Below are positions 25,793 through 33,949 of a stretch of DNA of 64,000 nt, one piece after another. The position numbers and the translations under genes are program-made. Positions within the stretch are counted from its first letter, which is position 1. Each line of letters starts with the position of its first letter. This stretch comes from a bacterium (GTDB taxonomy: Bacteria; Bacillota; Clostridia; Lachnospirales; Lachnospiraceae). The DNA lies in NCBI GenBank assembly GCA_030535455.1, contig JAUNJY010000007.1, positions 1 to 64,000 of the forward strand, in the 5' to 3' direction. The notes beneath the pieces were generated by a model that saw only the letters and a program-made list of their open reading frames with translations, ran no database searches and was not told where the DNA came from.

Positions 25793-26704
25793 ATGATAAG
25801 AAGGCTAGAGTACAGCATAAAAGAGAAGGATATGGGAAAGCCAATTGGTAAATTTCTAAAAGAAAAGGGTTATTCTACAACGATTTTAACTTCTTTAAAA
25901 AAGACCACATATGGGATACAAAAAAATCAGGTCCATGCCTTTGTAAACGAAAGGCTAGCAGTGGGAGACACGCTTACAATCTGCATCGAGGAGCAAGTGG
26001 AAGCAGAGGAACTAATCTCTCTTAACTGTGAGCTAGACATCCTATATGAGGATGAAGATCTTCTAGTGGTAAATAAGCCTTATAACATGCCAATCCATCC
26101 ATCAATTAATAATTATCATAATACGTTGGCCAATGCGGTTTCTAATTATTATAAGAAGAAAAACGAAGCCTATGTCTTTCGCTGTATCAACCGTTTAGAC
26201 CGAGATACCACAGGAGCTACCATCATTGCAAAGAATGTCTTAAGTGCAAGCATATTGTCAGATCAGGTGAAAGACAGAAAAATTCATCGAACGTATTTGG
26301 CATTGGTAGAGGGGGAGACAAAGGAACAGGGGATCATTGACTTACCCATTGGAAGAAAAGAAGGCAGCGTCATTGAACGAATGGTAGATATTAAGAATGG
26401 AAAACGTGCAGTCACCCATTTTCATCGGGTAAAGACTATCAAGGTCAAAGATAAGCAGGTTTCGCTTGCCAAACTTAAGCTAGAGACGGGGCGAACCCAT
26501 CAGATCCGTGTGCATATGTCATATGTCGGACATCCTTTGCTTGGTGATTTTTTATATAATGAGGAGTGCAGGCTGATGAAACGTCAGGCGCTGCATTCGG
26601 CAGAACTAAGATTTATTCATCCGATTTCCGGCAGGGAGATAAAGATCTTGGCACCACTGCCTGAGGATATGGAGGGCGTGTTGCAAGAAGGCAGCGTAAG
26701 ATAA
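25793..26704 (+). CDS. RluA family RNA pseudouridine synthase
   Basis: A 303-residue enzyme. An S4-like N-terminal RNA-binding region (about residues 10-75) is followed by the catalytic core with INRLDRDTTGATIIAKN, where the Asp of RLD is the nucleophile. TGRTHQIRVHMSYVGHPLLGDFLY completes the family signature. It isomerises uridine in rRNA or tRNA; the exact target (RluC, RluD or TruC type) cannot be set from sequence alone. The ATG at 25793 follows GGGGAGCAAC and is better placed than the one at 25781. Confidence 0.9.
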   Translation: MIRRLEYSIKEKDMGKPIGKFLKEKGYSTTILTSLKKTTYGIQKNQVHAFVNERLAVGDTLTICIEEQVEAEELISLNCELDILYEDEDLLVVNKPYNMPIHPSINNYHNTLANAVSNYYKKKNEAYVFRCINRLDRDTTGATIIAKNVLSASILSDQVKDRKIHRTYLALVEGETKEQGIIDLPIGRKEGSVIERMVDIKNGKRAVTHFHRVKTIKVKDKQVSLAKLKLETGRTHQIRVHMSYVGHPLLGDFLYNEECRLMKRQALHSAELRFIHPISGREIKILAPLPEDMEGVLQEGSVR

Positions 26705-26743
26705 TATAACCTGCAGTTAAATTTTATAAAGCAAAACATGAAG

Positions 26744-26774
26744 AAAAGTCACTTGTTCATTTAAGTGACTTTTG
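26744..26774 (+). terminator. Terminator after the pseudouridine synthase gene
   Basis: AAAAGTCACTT pairs with AAGTGACTTTT around a short loop; the tail is a weak T run. Confidence 0.7.
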
Positions 26775-26834
26775 TTACTGTATAAATATAAATTTAAGGA
26801 AGTATTCTTTAGGGCAGAAAGAAGGACAATGAAT

Positions 26835-27872
26835 ATGAATATAGGTAAAGTAATCCGCCAATATCGGAAGCAACAGAATTTGACACAGGAGCAGATCGCC
26901 AATTATCTGGGAGTCTCAGCTCCTGCCGTAAATAAATGGGAAAATGATAATTCCTATCCGGATATTACGTTGTTGCCACCATTGGCAAGAATTCTAAAGA
27001 CGGATGTGGATACATTGCTCTCATTTCATGAGGAACTTTCGGATTTGGAAATTAATCAGTTTATAAAGGAGATTTCATCAGAGGTAACAATTGCAGGATA
27101 TGAAAAAACTTTTGACAAGGCAGCTTCAAAGATAAAAGAGTATCCAACCTGTGACAAACTGATACTGTTTATTGCACAGATTATGAATGGATATTTGATG
27201 ATGGGAAAAGATACGCTTCCTGGCAAGAAAAAATATCAGAAGCAGATCACAGCGTGGTTTGAGGTCGTTGCTGAGAGCAGCAGCAAAGAGTTAGCCAATA
27301 TGGCGATTACGTCCTTGTCCCAGAATTATATGAATCAGAAAGAGTATGAGGCAGCACAAAAGCTGTTAGATCGAATTCCACCTGCCGGTTTTGATAAACG
27401 CATGATGCAGGCTAATTTATACGGTAATCAGGGATTGCATGACAAGGCTTACCAGGTTTATGAGGAAATGATCTATCAGTATTCCAATAATTTGATTGGA
27501 AGCTTGATGCAGGTAATCAACCTATTATGTGAGCAAGAGCAGTATGAGAAGGCATTACAATATGCTCAGTTGGCAGAAACGGTAGCAGATAGTTTTGCGC
27601 TGGGAAGTTATGTTGGCATTTCAGCCAGATTACCAATTTTCCTGAAAGAGAAAAAGGTTGAGGAATCGTTGCAAACATTGGGAGAAATGATCAAAGGAAT
27701 CGATACGATGGATCGCCCCTTAAAGTCTGACTTATACAGGCATATGAAATTCAAAGAAAGCGACGGATTTGATGAGATGAAACAGCTTCTACGTAAATCA
27801 ATAGAACTAGATCCTGAGCTGGAGTTCCTAAAAGAGGATGTAAGGTTTCAGAGAATTATAAAACAGCTTTAA
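26835..27872 (+). CDS. XRE-type HTH regulator with TPR-like C-terminal domain
   Basis: A 345-residue protein. Residues 1-60 form a Cro/C1-type helix-turn-helix (IGKVIRQYRKQQNLTQEQIANYLGVSAPAVNKWENDNSYPD). The remainder is alpha-helical with TPR-like pairs (YEAAQKLLDRIPPAG, YGNQGLHDKAYQVYEEMI, YEKALQYAQLAETVADS). Such proteins are common in Firmicutes as peptide- or starvation-responsive regulators. Of two close ATGs, the one at 26835 is spaced eight bases from GAAGGA and is preferred over 26829. No adjacent small peptide gene is obvious. Confidence 0.82.
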   Translation: MNIGKVIRQYRKQQNLTQEQIANYLGVSAPAVNKWENDNSYPDITLLPPLARILKTDVDTLLSFHEELSDLEINQFIKEISSEVTIAGYEKTFDKAASKIKEYPTCDKLILFIAQIMNGYLMMGKDTLPGKKKYQKQITAWFEVVAESSSKELANMAITSLSQNYMNQKEYEAAQKLLDRIPPAGFDKRMMQANLYGNQGLHDKAYQVYEEMIYQYSNNLIGSLMQVINLLCEQEQYEKALQYAQLAETVADSFALGSYVGISARLPIFLKEKKVEESLQTLGEMIKGIDTMDRPLKSDLYRHMKFKESDGFDEMKQLLRKSIELDPELEFLKEDVRFQRIIKQL

Positions 27873-27939
27873 TTGCTAGATAATTTCAAAAAAGGAAAAC
27901 AAATTGTCACTTTGTATCGAATAAAATACATTTTAGGGT

Positions 27940-27968
27940 TTGTGTATTTAGTTAATGTCGATTATAAT
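27940..27968 (+). promoter_or_regulatory. Promoter of the FNT channel gene
   Basis: TTGTGT (27940-27945) and TATAAT (27963-27968) are 17 bases apart, about 45 bases before the gene. The region has no obvious extra operator. Confidence 0.5.
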
Positions 27969-28012
27969 ATACATGTTATTTTATTCACAAACTTAGAAAG
28001 GTATTTTAAAAT

Positions 28013-28855
28013 ATGGAAAAAATGTATTTTACGCAAGGTGAAATTGTTGATAATACAATTCATGATTATGCGAAAAAAGCAAACTACAATGTAGTGAAAA
28101 TGGCTTTATACGGCTTAATGGCAGGTATGTTTATTGCAATCGGCGCACAAGGAAGTTTAGTGTCCATACATAACATTTCTGACCCGGGTGTTGCAAAGAC
28201 CGTTGCAGGCGTTGTATTCCCAATTGGATTAATGTTGATCGTATTGATTGGCGGGCAATTATTTACTGGTAACTGTTTGTTATTTATGAGCGCTTGGGAC
28301 AAGCAAATCTCTTGGTCAAAAGTAGCAAAGAACTTAGCAATTATCTGGGTATCTAATATTATTGGTGCAACCTTTATTGCAGCAATGTGCTATTTCTCAG
28401 GACAATATGACTTTAATCATGGTACATTAGGTGCCTACACAATTAAAAATGCAGTCGCAAAGGCAAATACAGTGCCATATCAAGGCTTTTTATCTGGTAT
28501 CCTTTGTAACATCACAGTTTGTGCAGCTATTTTAATGGCAGGAAGTGCAAAAGATGTTTCAGGTAAAATTCTTGGTATTTTCTTCACAATCTTTGTGTTC
28601 GTAATCTCAGGCTTTGAACACTGCATCGCAAATGCATACTATTTACCAGCTGGTTTATTTGCAAAGATGAATCCAGAATATGTGGAGATTGCAAAAGAAA
28701 CATATCATTTAACAGCGGAACAGATCGATTCCTTATCGATTTCTAATGCATTCCTTCATAACTTAGCGCCAGTTACAATTGGCAATATTATCGGTGGTGG
28801 CGTAATCGTTGGTGGACTTATGTTCCTTTGCCATAAGAGCAAGAGATTCCACTAG
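28013..28855 (+). CDS. Formate/nitrite transporter (FNT) family channel
   Basis: A 280-residue membrane protein with six main helices, matching the FNT fold that assembles as pentamers. Family motifs are visible: GMFIAIGAQGS, GGQLFTGNCLLF, a central GILCNITVCAAILMA and SGFEHCIANAYYLPAGLF. The latter contains the conserved His that controls substrate protonation. In fermentative Clostridia such channels move formate, nitrite or hydrosulfide; no formate lyase gene is adjacent to decide. A short repeat and a terminator follow. Confidence 0.9.
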   Translation: MEKMYFTQGEIVDNTIHDYAKKANYNVVKMALYGLMAGMFIAIGAQGSLVSIHNISDPGVAKTVAGVVFPIGLMLIVLIGGQLFTGNCLLFMSAWDKQISWSKVAKNLAIIWVSNIIGATFIAAMCYFSGQYDFNHGTLGAYTIKNAVAKANTVPYQGFLSGILCNITVCAAILMAGSAKDVSGKILGIFFTIFVFVISGFEHCIANAYYLPAGLFAKMNPEYVEIAKETYHLTAEQIDSLSISNAFLHNLAPVTIGNIIGGGVIVGGLMFLCHKSKRFH

Positions 28856-28863
28856 AAATAAGC

Positions 28864-28884
28864 CGGCTTGTCGACAGTCTGAGC
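28864..28884 (+). repeat. Short repeat D, copy 2
   Basis: GGCTTGTCGACAGTCTGAG begins nine bases after the FNT stop codon. It shares 17 identical bases with 7172-7188. Confidence 0.55.
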
Positions 28885-28912
28885 AGTTCGTCATAGACGA
28901 GCTGCTTTTTTA
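28883..28912 (+). terminator. Terminator after the FNT gene
   Basis: GAGCAG-ttc-GTC-ata-GAC-gag-CTGCTTTTTT forms a two-part stem with a T-tract. Confidence 0.75.
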
Positions 28913-28999
28913 ATAGGGGTAATTATAGTCTTTCTGACATTTCGCTATGGATGGAAATTATTTGGATTTTCTCTATGCGAAAGTAGCGTCGGAGTAGAA

Positions 29000-29266
29000 G
29001 TGATCGAGATTGGGGAAAATGAAGTAACGCTTAGCTGTTTTAATCCAAGCAGTTTTCCGGCAGGTGTAATTATTGGTCATATTTCGAAGCAAGAGGGGGA
29101 TACCCTTTATGTGGGGGTGAAATATCGTATTCTAATAGGTGCATTTTTAGGAGATGATATGACTAGTGAGTTTCGTCTCCCTGTGGAAGGACAGGTTAAT
29201 CAGATTGTCCTAAAAGGCGGTAACGAGGAAAGGATTGTCTGGAACCGAGAGGATATGGGCAAATAG
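29000..29266 (+). CDS. Small protein, possibly the truncated end of a membrane-anchored gene
   Basis: An 88-residue beta-rich protein from a GTG start preceded by GGAG. I do not recognise the family, but GVIIGHISKQEGDTLYVGVKYRILIGAF looks like an outside-facing beta domain. The reading frame stays open upstream to about 28887 and there encodes a hydrophobic membrane-helix-like stretch (GVIIVFLTFRYGWKLFG), yet it holds no ATG, GTG or TTG before 29000. So either a shortened soluble form is made, or the true start was lost when the preceding terminator and repeat arrived. Confidence 0.5.
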   Translation: MIEIGENEVTLSCFNPSSFPAGVIIGHISKQEGDTLYVGVKYRILIGAFLGDDMTSEFRLPVEGQVNQIVLKGGNEERIVWNREDMGK

Positions 29267-29345
29267 AGAGTATAGGACAATTGGTAATTGCGTATTGACA
29301 TCTTTAAATTGCTGTATTAACATTAAGAAAGCAAATTGAATACGA

Positions 29346-29472
29346 ACTTCGGGGCAGGGTGTAATTCCCTACTGGCGGTAAAGTCCGCGAACCTTTTTAG
29401 GCCGATTTGGTGACTATTGCAACGAGCAATGGAATTCCAAAACCAACAGTATAGTCTGGATGATAGAAGTAA
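29346..29472 (+). promoter_or_regulatory. FMN riboswitch (RFN element)
   Basis: The conserved RFN boxes occur in order: CTTCGGGGCAGGGTG, TTCCCTACTGGCGGTAAAG, AGTCCGCGA, GATTTGGTG, ATTCC.AAACC and AGTCTGGATGATAGAAG. The element binds flavin mononucleotide. It is followed 80 bases later by a terminator and then ribU, so high FMN should stop transcription before the riboflavin transporter gene. Confidence 0.95.
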
Positions 29473-29548
29473 GTGTGCATTAAAGTAAGGACAGAGTGAA
29501 CAGCAAATAAACCGTTGTATTTATCTGTACCTTGTTTTGGTGTATTTT

Positions 29549-29583
29549 AAGGCCGAAGATAGTTTTATCTTCGGCCTTTCTTT
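29549..29583 (+). terminator. Riboswitch-controlled terminator
   Basis: GGCCGAAGAT pairs with ATCTTCGGCC around AGTTTT and is followed by a T-rich tail. It is the expected expression platform of the FMN riboswitch. Confidence 0.85.
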
Positions 29584-29585
29584 AA

Positions 29586-29682
29586 TTTACGCGAACAACG
29601 AGCCAAAGTCATGTTCACATGACCTTGGCGACTGTCGCGATAACCAGAGAAACTCGCAAAGCGTGTTTCTTCTGATTTATAG
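29586..29682 (+). repeat. Element C, copy 1
   Basis: It starts right after the riboswitch terminator with GCGAACAACGAGCCAA. Hairpin 1 is GTCATGT-tc-ACATGAC, bracketed by GCCAA/TTGGC and GCGA/TCGC. Hairpin 2 is GAAAC-t-CGC-aaa-GCG-t-GTTTC. Copies 2 and 3 lie after rpsP copies 1 and 2 with changed but still pairing stems. Confidence 0.65.
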
Positions 29683-29750
29683 AAAATAATACCCATTCGC
29701 TCAATTTGCCAATAAAAAGCGAGTGCCCAATGTGGCAGAAAGGATTTTCT

Positions 29751-30362
29751 ATGAGTAAAAAAAGAGATTTAAAGAAGTTTGTTGCAACAGCAATGCTTGC
29801 AGCACTGGCGGGGGTATTGATGAGTTTAGAAATCTCTATCCCATTTATGCCTCCATTTTATAAGCTTGACTTTAGTGATGTACCTTCGATCATTGCATTA
29901 TTTGCATTTGGACCGGCATCAGGTGCTGCAGTTGAGATTATGAAGATATTAATTAAAGTAGTAACGGTGGGAACCAACACTGCATATGTAGGGGAATTTG
30001 CTAATTTAATTGGTGTCGTGCTCTTTATCGTTCCATTATGGCTGGTATTCCGAGGGATGAAGTATACAAGGAAAGGAGCAAAGGTGGCACTGATTACGTC
30101 GGTTCCTATTCGAGTTGCCTTTTCCTGCGCAGTCAATGCGTTTATTACACTGCCACTTTATGCAAAAGCCATGAATATTTCCCTTGATGCGGTAGTTCAG
30201 ATTGTTGGCAAGGTAAATCCGGGAATTACAAACTTAACCACATTTATTATTCTGGCGACCATACCCTTTAACCTAATAAAGAATTCCTTAAATTGCATTA
30301 TTGCATATGCGTTATTTGATGCGCTTTCTACAACGCAAGTATTTGAACGGAGGTTTAATTAA
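29751..30362 (+). CDS. ribU: Riboflavin ECF transporter S component
   Basis: A 203-residue membrane protein with about six helices that binds riboflavin and works with a shared ECF energising module encoded elsewhere. The N-terminal helix KKFVATAMLAALAGVLM carries the ALAG-like contact with the T component. PFMPPFYKLDFSDVPSIIALFAFGP is the typical RibU loop. The FMN riboswitch directly upstream confirms the substrate class. The ATG at 29751 follows AGAAAGGA; an earlier in-frame start has no such site. It is two bases from the next gene, so the two form an operon. Confidence 0.93.
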   Translation: MSKKRDLKKFVATAMLAALAGVLMSLEISIPFMPPFYKLDFSDVPSIIALFAFGPASGAAVEIMKILIKVVTVGTNTAYVGEFANLIGVVLFIVPLWLVFRGMKYTRKGAKVALITSVPIRVAFSCAVNAFITLPLYAKAMNISLDAVVQIVGKVNPGITNLTTFIILATIPFNLIKNSLNCIIAYALFDALSTTQVFERRFN

Positions 30363-30364
30363 GC

Positions 30365-31147
30365 ATGATACGCAATTACAGAGATTTAACACGACTAGAA
30401 ATGGAACAGGTTGATAAAAAGAATACCATCGTAATGATACCGGTGGGAGCATTAGAACAGCACGGAAACCAGGCACCACTTGGCACCGATGACATAATTG
30501 CAGAGGCAATGCTTGATTATCTGAAGGAAGAACTTCCAGAAGAGTTTCCTATGCTTTATTTTCCAGTAATACCAGTTGGGCTTAGTACAGAACATAAGAA
30601 TTTCTGCGGTTCCATCACATTGAAACCAGATACTTATTACCATATGCTTCATGATATTTGTGAAAGCTTAAACCATCATGGATTTAAGAAAATCGCATTT
30701 TTAGTATGCCATGGTGGAAATGCGCCAATTATTCAGGTTTTAAGCAGAGAACTACGAAGCGAATATGGGATGTCGGCATTTATCTTATCCTCGGGAGCAT
30801 TCAGTCATCCAGACGTGAAGGCAACCATATCAGAGGGAAATGTATGGGACTTCCATGGTGGAGAGATGGAGACTTCTATGGTAATGGCAGTACATCCGGA
30901 GTGCGTAAAGTTAGAAACCTCAGTTGCAGGACGTCCGGAGGCTTTTGTAAACAATAAGGCATTGCTTCCGTATGGAGCAGTTTCCATTGGTTGGGTATCC
31001 GAGGATTGGAAAGATGCAGATGGAAATCCAATTGGCATTGGGGGAGATCCATCAGGGGCAACTGCAAAAAAGGGAGATATTATTCTAAGAACAAGTGCAA
31101 GACAGCTTGTTCCAGGACTTATGGAAATTTTAGAATGGAACGAATAG
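30365..31147 (+). CDS. Creatininase family amidohydrolase in the FMN-riboswitch operon
   Basis: A 260-residue metal-dependent amidohydrolase. Family metal ligands are visible: E and H in GALEQHGNQAPLGTDD, D in the same motif, H in CHGGNAP and E in HGGEMETSMV. It lies two bases after ribU, so it is under the same FMN riboswitch. The archaeal enzyme ArfB, a member of this family, removes a formyl group in riboflavin synthesis. By position this protein is likely to act on a flavin, a flavin breakdown product or a pyrimidine intermediate; that is inference, and the reaction is unknown. The start follows CGGAGG with long spacing. Confidence 0.82.
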   Translation: MIRNYRDLTRLEMEQVDKKNTIVMIPVGALEQHGNQAPLGTDDIIAEAMLDYLKEELPEEFPMLYFPVIPVGLSTEHKNFCGSITLKPDTYYHMLHDICESLNHHGFKKIAFLVCHGGNAPIIQVLSRELRSEYGMSAFILSSGAFSHPDVKATISEGNVWDFHGGEMETSMVMAVHPECVKLETSVAGRPEAFVNNKALLPYGAVSIGWVSEDWKDADGNPIGIGGDPSGATAKKGDIILRTSARQLVPGLMEILEWNE

Positions 31148-31181
31148 CCGTATAATAAAAGAAAAGATAAAGGGGGATAAG

Positions 31182-31868
31182 ATGGACACAATCCTAGTGG
31201 TAGACGATAATAAAGAGATTACAGATTTAATTGAATCAATCCTTGTAAAGGAAGGCTATAATGTGATTAAGGCATATTCAGGAATAGAAGCATTGGGTAA
31301 ATTCAGTGAGCAAACCGTTCTTTGTATTCTAGATGTTATGATGCCAGGAATAGATGGCTGTGAAGTATGCAGGCGCATTCGTAAGAAAAGTAATGTTCCC
31401 ATCCTTTATCTTAGTGCAAAAGGGACGGATGTTGACAAAGTGATTGGCTTGTCTGCCGGCGGTGATGATTATATGGTAAAACCATTTAGTTCCATTGAGT
31501 TAGTTGCCAGAGTGAAAGCGCTGCTCAGACGGTATTTATATCATAGAATAGATAAGCCAAATGCGGCTAATTGTGTTACCATTGATTCTCTTACAATAGA
31601 TCTGGATGCCCATACAGTCATGAAATACCAAGAAAAAGTCAGCCTGACAAAAACAGAATATGATATCCTTGTGTTACTTGCCACCAATCCGAACCGTGTG
31701 TTTAGCACAGAGGAAATCTTTAAGAATGTCTGGAAGGAAAAATATTATGAAGGAAACAACACGGTTATGGTGCATATCGCAAGGCTGCGGGAAAAAATCG
31801 AGGATAGCCCTAGAAATGCTAAAATTGTGAAGAATGTATGGGGAGTTGGATATAAGGTAGAAGCATAG
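31182..31868 (+). CDS. OmpR-family response regulator (VanR-like)
   Basis: A 228-residue regulator. The receiver domain has D8/D9, phosphoacceptor D53 (CILDVMMPGIDG) and the KPFSS loop Lys. The C-terminal OmpR winged helix carries the LTKTEYDILVLLA and TVMVHIARLREKIE segments. Its kinase follows after 22 bases and an M23 peptidase gene lies beyond, so a cell-wall stress circuit is likely. VanR-like describes similarity in architecture only; no van resistance genes are present. Confidence 0.88.
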   Translation: MDTILVVDDNKEITDLIESILVKEGYNVIKAYSGIEALGKFSEQTVLCILDVMMPGIDGCEVCRRIRKKSNVPILYLSAKGTDVDKVIGLSAGGDDYMVKPFSSIELVARVKALLRRYLYHRIDKPNAANCVTIDSLTIDLDAHTVMKYQEKVSLTKTEYDILVLLATNPNRVFSTEEIFKNVWKEKYYEGNNTVMVHIARLREKIEDSPRNAKIVKNVWGVGYKVEA

Positions 31869-31890
31869 AAAGGGAAAGGATAAGTTAAAA

Positions 31891-32889
31891 ATGAAACACA
31901 GATTACAATGGAAGTTTATTGGGATTATGTTTTTTAGTGTATTCATTGGAGTTGCCGCAATGGCTGTGGCGGAGAATGCATTTCCTGGAAAATCCTATCT
32001 ACTTAATCTTATGTTCTTAATTGTGACAGCTCTAGTTTTCTTCCTTATGTCAAGACCCCTGATCAGGCGAATTGAAAATATGAATGACAATATTGAGAAA
32101 ATAGCCAATGGCCAGATGCGGGGGCTTAATACGGATAAACATCAAGATGAACTGGGAAGTCTTTCGTGTCATATTAACAAGATGGCCATGGATATGGAGA
32201 AGTCTCTTCAGAAGGAAAGGAATATGGTATGCAATCTTGCCCATGATTTGCGTACCCCGATTACTTCTATTTGCGGCTATGTGGAGCTGCTAGAGAAACA
32301 GGAGGAGTTATCGCCTCAAAGCAGACAATATACAGATATCATCTTAAGAAAGAGTATGGAATTGTCGGAACAGGTCAGCCAGTTACTTGAATATTCGCTC
32401 TTAACATTTCAGGAGAAAGAGTATGAGATGCGGGAACTGTCAATCAGCAGTCTATTAGAACAGGTGCTGATTGATTTTATTCCTACACTGGAAAAAGAGG
32501 GATTTACCTATTACCTGAAAGGAAACCAAAATCCTTGCACCTGTATAGGAAATCAAAACCTATTAATTCGCTTGTTTGATAATTTGATTACCAATAGCAT
32601 TCGTTATGGAAAAGGGGAAAGAAGGATAGAGCTAGAATTATCAGAGGAAAATAAGAAAATCGTCATTTATATATCTAATTATGGAGAGACGCTTTCGAAA
32701 GAAGAAGAGGAACATATCTTTGATTATCTGTACCAAGGGCAATCAGGCAAATCCTATCAGACAGAAAGCAAGGGATTAGGACTTTCTATTGCAAAGGAAA
32801 TAGTAAAGATACATAATGGGGCAATTCAAGTGAGCAATGATTCGGATCTTCATAAAGTTACATTTGAGATTACATTAAAAAGAGAATAA
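31891..32889 (+). CDS. Sensor histidine kinase (VanS-like)
   Basis: A 332-residue membrane kinase. Two helices (about residues 6-25 and 30-48) enclose almost no extracellular part. A HAMP-like region (about 50-100) follows, then the dimerisation box MVCNLAHDLRTPITSICGY with the phosphorylated His, and an ATPase domain with N box DNLITNSIRYG and G2 box SKGLGLSIAKEIV. Paired with the preceding regulator. A terminator separates it from the M23 peptidase gene, which may be a regulated target. Confidence 0.88.
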   Translation: MKHRLQWKFIGIMFFSVFIGVAAMAVAENAFPGKSYLLNLMFLIVTALVFFLMSRPLIRRIENMNDNIEKIANGQMRGLNTDKHQDELGSLSCHINKMAMDMEKSLQKERNMVCNLAHDLRTPITSICGYVELLEKQEELSPQSRQYTDIILRKSMELSEQVSQLLEYSLLTFQEKEYEMRELSISSLLEQVLIDFIPTLEKEGFTYYLKGNQNPCTCIGNQNLLIRLFDNLITNSIRYGKGERRIELELSEENKKIVIYISNYGETLSKEEEEHIFDYLYQGQSGKSYQTESKGLGLSIAKEIVKIHNGAIQVSNDSDLHKVTFEITLKRE

Positions 32890-32903
32890 TGAAAAACCGT
32901 ATA

Positions 32904-32936
32904 AAAGTTGTAAGTATTTCTTACAACTTTTTTTAG
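32904..32936 (+). terminator. Terminator after the kinase gene
   Basis: AAGTTGTAAG-tattt-CTTACAACTT followed by a run of T. Confidence 0.85.
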
Positions 32937-32989
32937 TATCTGAGAATAAAATAAGAGTTATGAAGATGAAAGAAAATGAGGAGAGTATC

Positions 32990-33808
32990 ATGATAAAAAA
33001 GAGTATTTTTTATGTATTACTTGGATGGATCAGCATTTGCGTGGTGGGAATTTGGCTGATCGGGGGAAAAGCAGCAATTTATTTATGGAACGCATCAATC
33101 TTCCTAGTTGCACCGGCAGCTATCCTGGCATTGGTAGTGCAGCTTGCCCTATTGATAAAAGCATTGTATCAGAAGAGAAAAATCAGATGGAATGTGTTAA
33201 TTCTTGGACTGACCGTTATATTGGCACTACCAATTGTGGCTCTAATTGGAATTTCCCCAATCACATATCCAGCCAAGGAAAACTCGAAAGAAAGTTTAAG
33301 CGTACTACTTCCGGTTAAGAATGCCGTATTGTTTGGAGGAAAAGACTATAAGACTCACGCCATGTGGCCATCAGAATGCTATGCATATGATATTTTGTGT
33401 GAACCTTATGAAGTTGGAAGTTCAAGACTTAGTGATTATGGCAGCTTTGGAGCAGATGTCATGGCTCCGGTATCTGGCACGGTCATAGGCATGGAAAATG
33501 GAGAACCGGACATTATACCAAATAGTGATAAATTCACAAGTTCACTTGGCAATTATGTATATATAAAGATTGATCATTCGGACTCCTATATGATTTTAGC
33601 ACATTTAAAGAAAGACAGTATTGTAGTTAAGGTAAACATGCATATCGAAGAAGGTCAAATCATTGGAAAGATAGGAAATTCAGGGACTACCTCGGAACCA
33701 CATCTGCATCTCCAGCGCCAGAAAGATAATCCTTTGGAATTGCAAATACCAATTTGTGCAGAAGGGTTACCGATTACTTTTCATGAGGAAAGTAAAGGAG
33801 ATAATTAG
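32990..33808 (+). CDS. Membrane-anchored M23 (LytM-type) peptidase
   Basis: A 272-residue protein with three N-terminal hydrophobic segments (about residues 5-25, 32-55 and 66-86) and a C-terminal M23 domain outside the membrane. Zinc-site motifs are HAMWPSECYAYDI, SFGADVMAPVSGTV, MILAHLKK and PHLHLQ. The usual HxxxD first motif is not seen exactly; SECYAYD replaces it, so the first His ligand may be the one in HAMWP, and activity is not assured. The start follows GAGGAGAGTATC. Placement after a two-component system suggests a cell-wall maintenance role. Confidence 0.8.
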   Translation: MIKKSIFYVLLGWISICVVGIWLIGGKAAIYLWNASIFLVAPAAILALVVQLALLIKALYQKRKIRWNVLILGLTVILALPIVALIGISPITYPAKENSKESLSVLLPVKNAVLFGGKDYKTHAMWPSECYAYDILCEPYEVGSSRLSDYGSFGADVMAPVSGTVIGMENGEPDIIPNSDKFTSSLGNYVYIKIDHSDSYMILAHLKKDSIVVKVNMHIEEGQIIGKIGNSGTTSEPHLHLQRQKDNPLELQIPICAEGLPITFHEESKGDN

Positions 33809-33823
33809 GGGGGAATAAGAGGT

Positions 33824-33922
33824 ATGAAACTAAAGTTTATGACCAGCATGGCAACAAGATTAGAAAGATTTCACCGAATACAGCCTTATTTTCTCTTTAA
33901 AAAGAAACAGAAAGAGTGGTAA
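33824..33922 (+). CDS. Putative 32-residue basic peptide
   Basis: An ATG at 33824 follows GGGGGGAATAAGAGGT and opens a 32-codon frame ending at a TAA at 33920-33922. The product is basic and aromatic (MKLKFMTSMATRLERFHRI, ending FKKKQKEW). It sits 15 bases after the M23 peptidase stop and 27 bases before the next gene. Good ribosome site and operon position support translation, but the family is unknown and a chance frame is possible. Confidence 0.4.
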   Translation: MKLKFMTSMATRLERFHRIQPYFLFKKKQKEW

Positions 33923-33949
33923 AATAAAAAGTAAAAGGAGGAATAGAAC

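Noticed and set aside
31182..32889. vanRS glycopeptide resistance regulators
   Set aside because: Only the general OmpR/HisKA architecture is shared; no vanH, vanA/B-type ligase or vanX gene is in the window.
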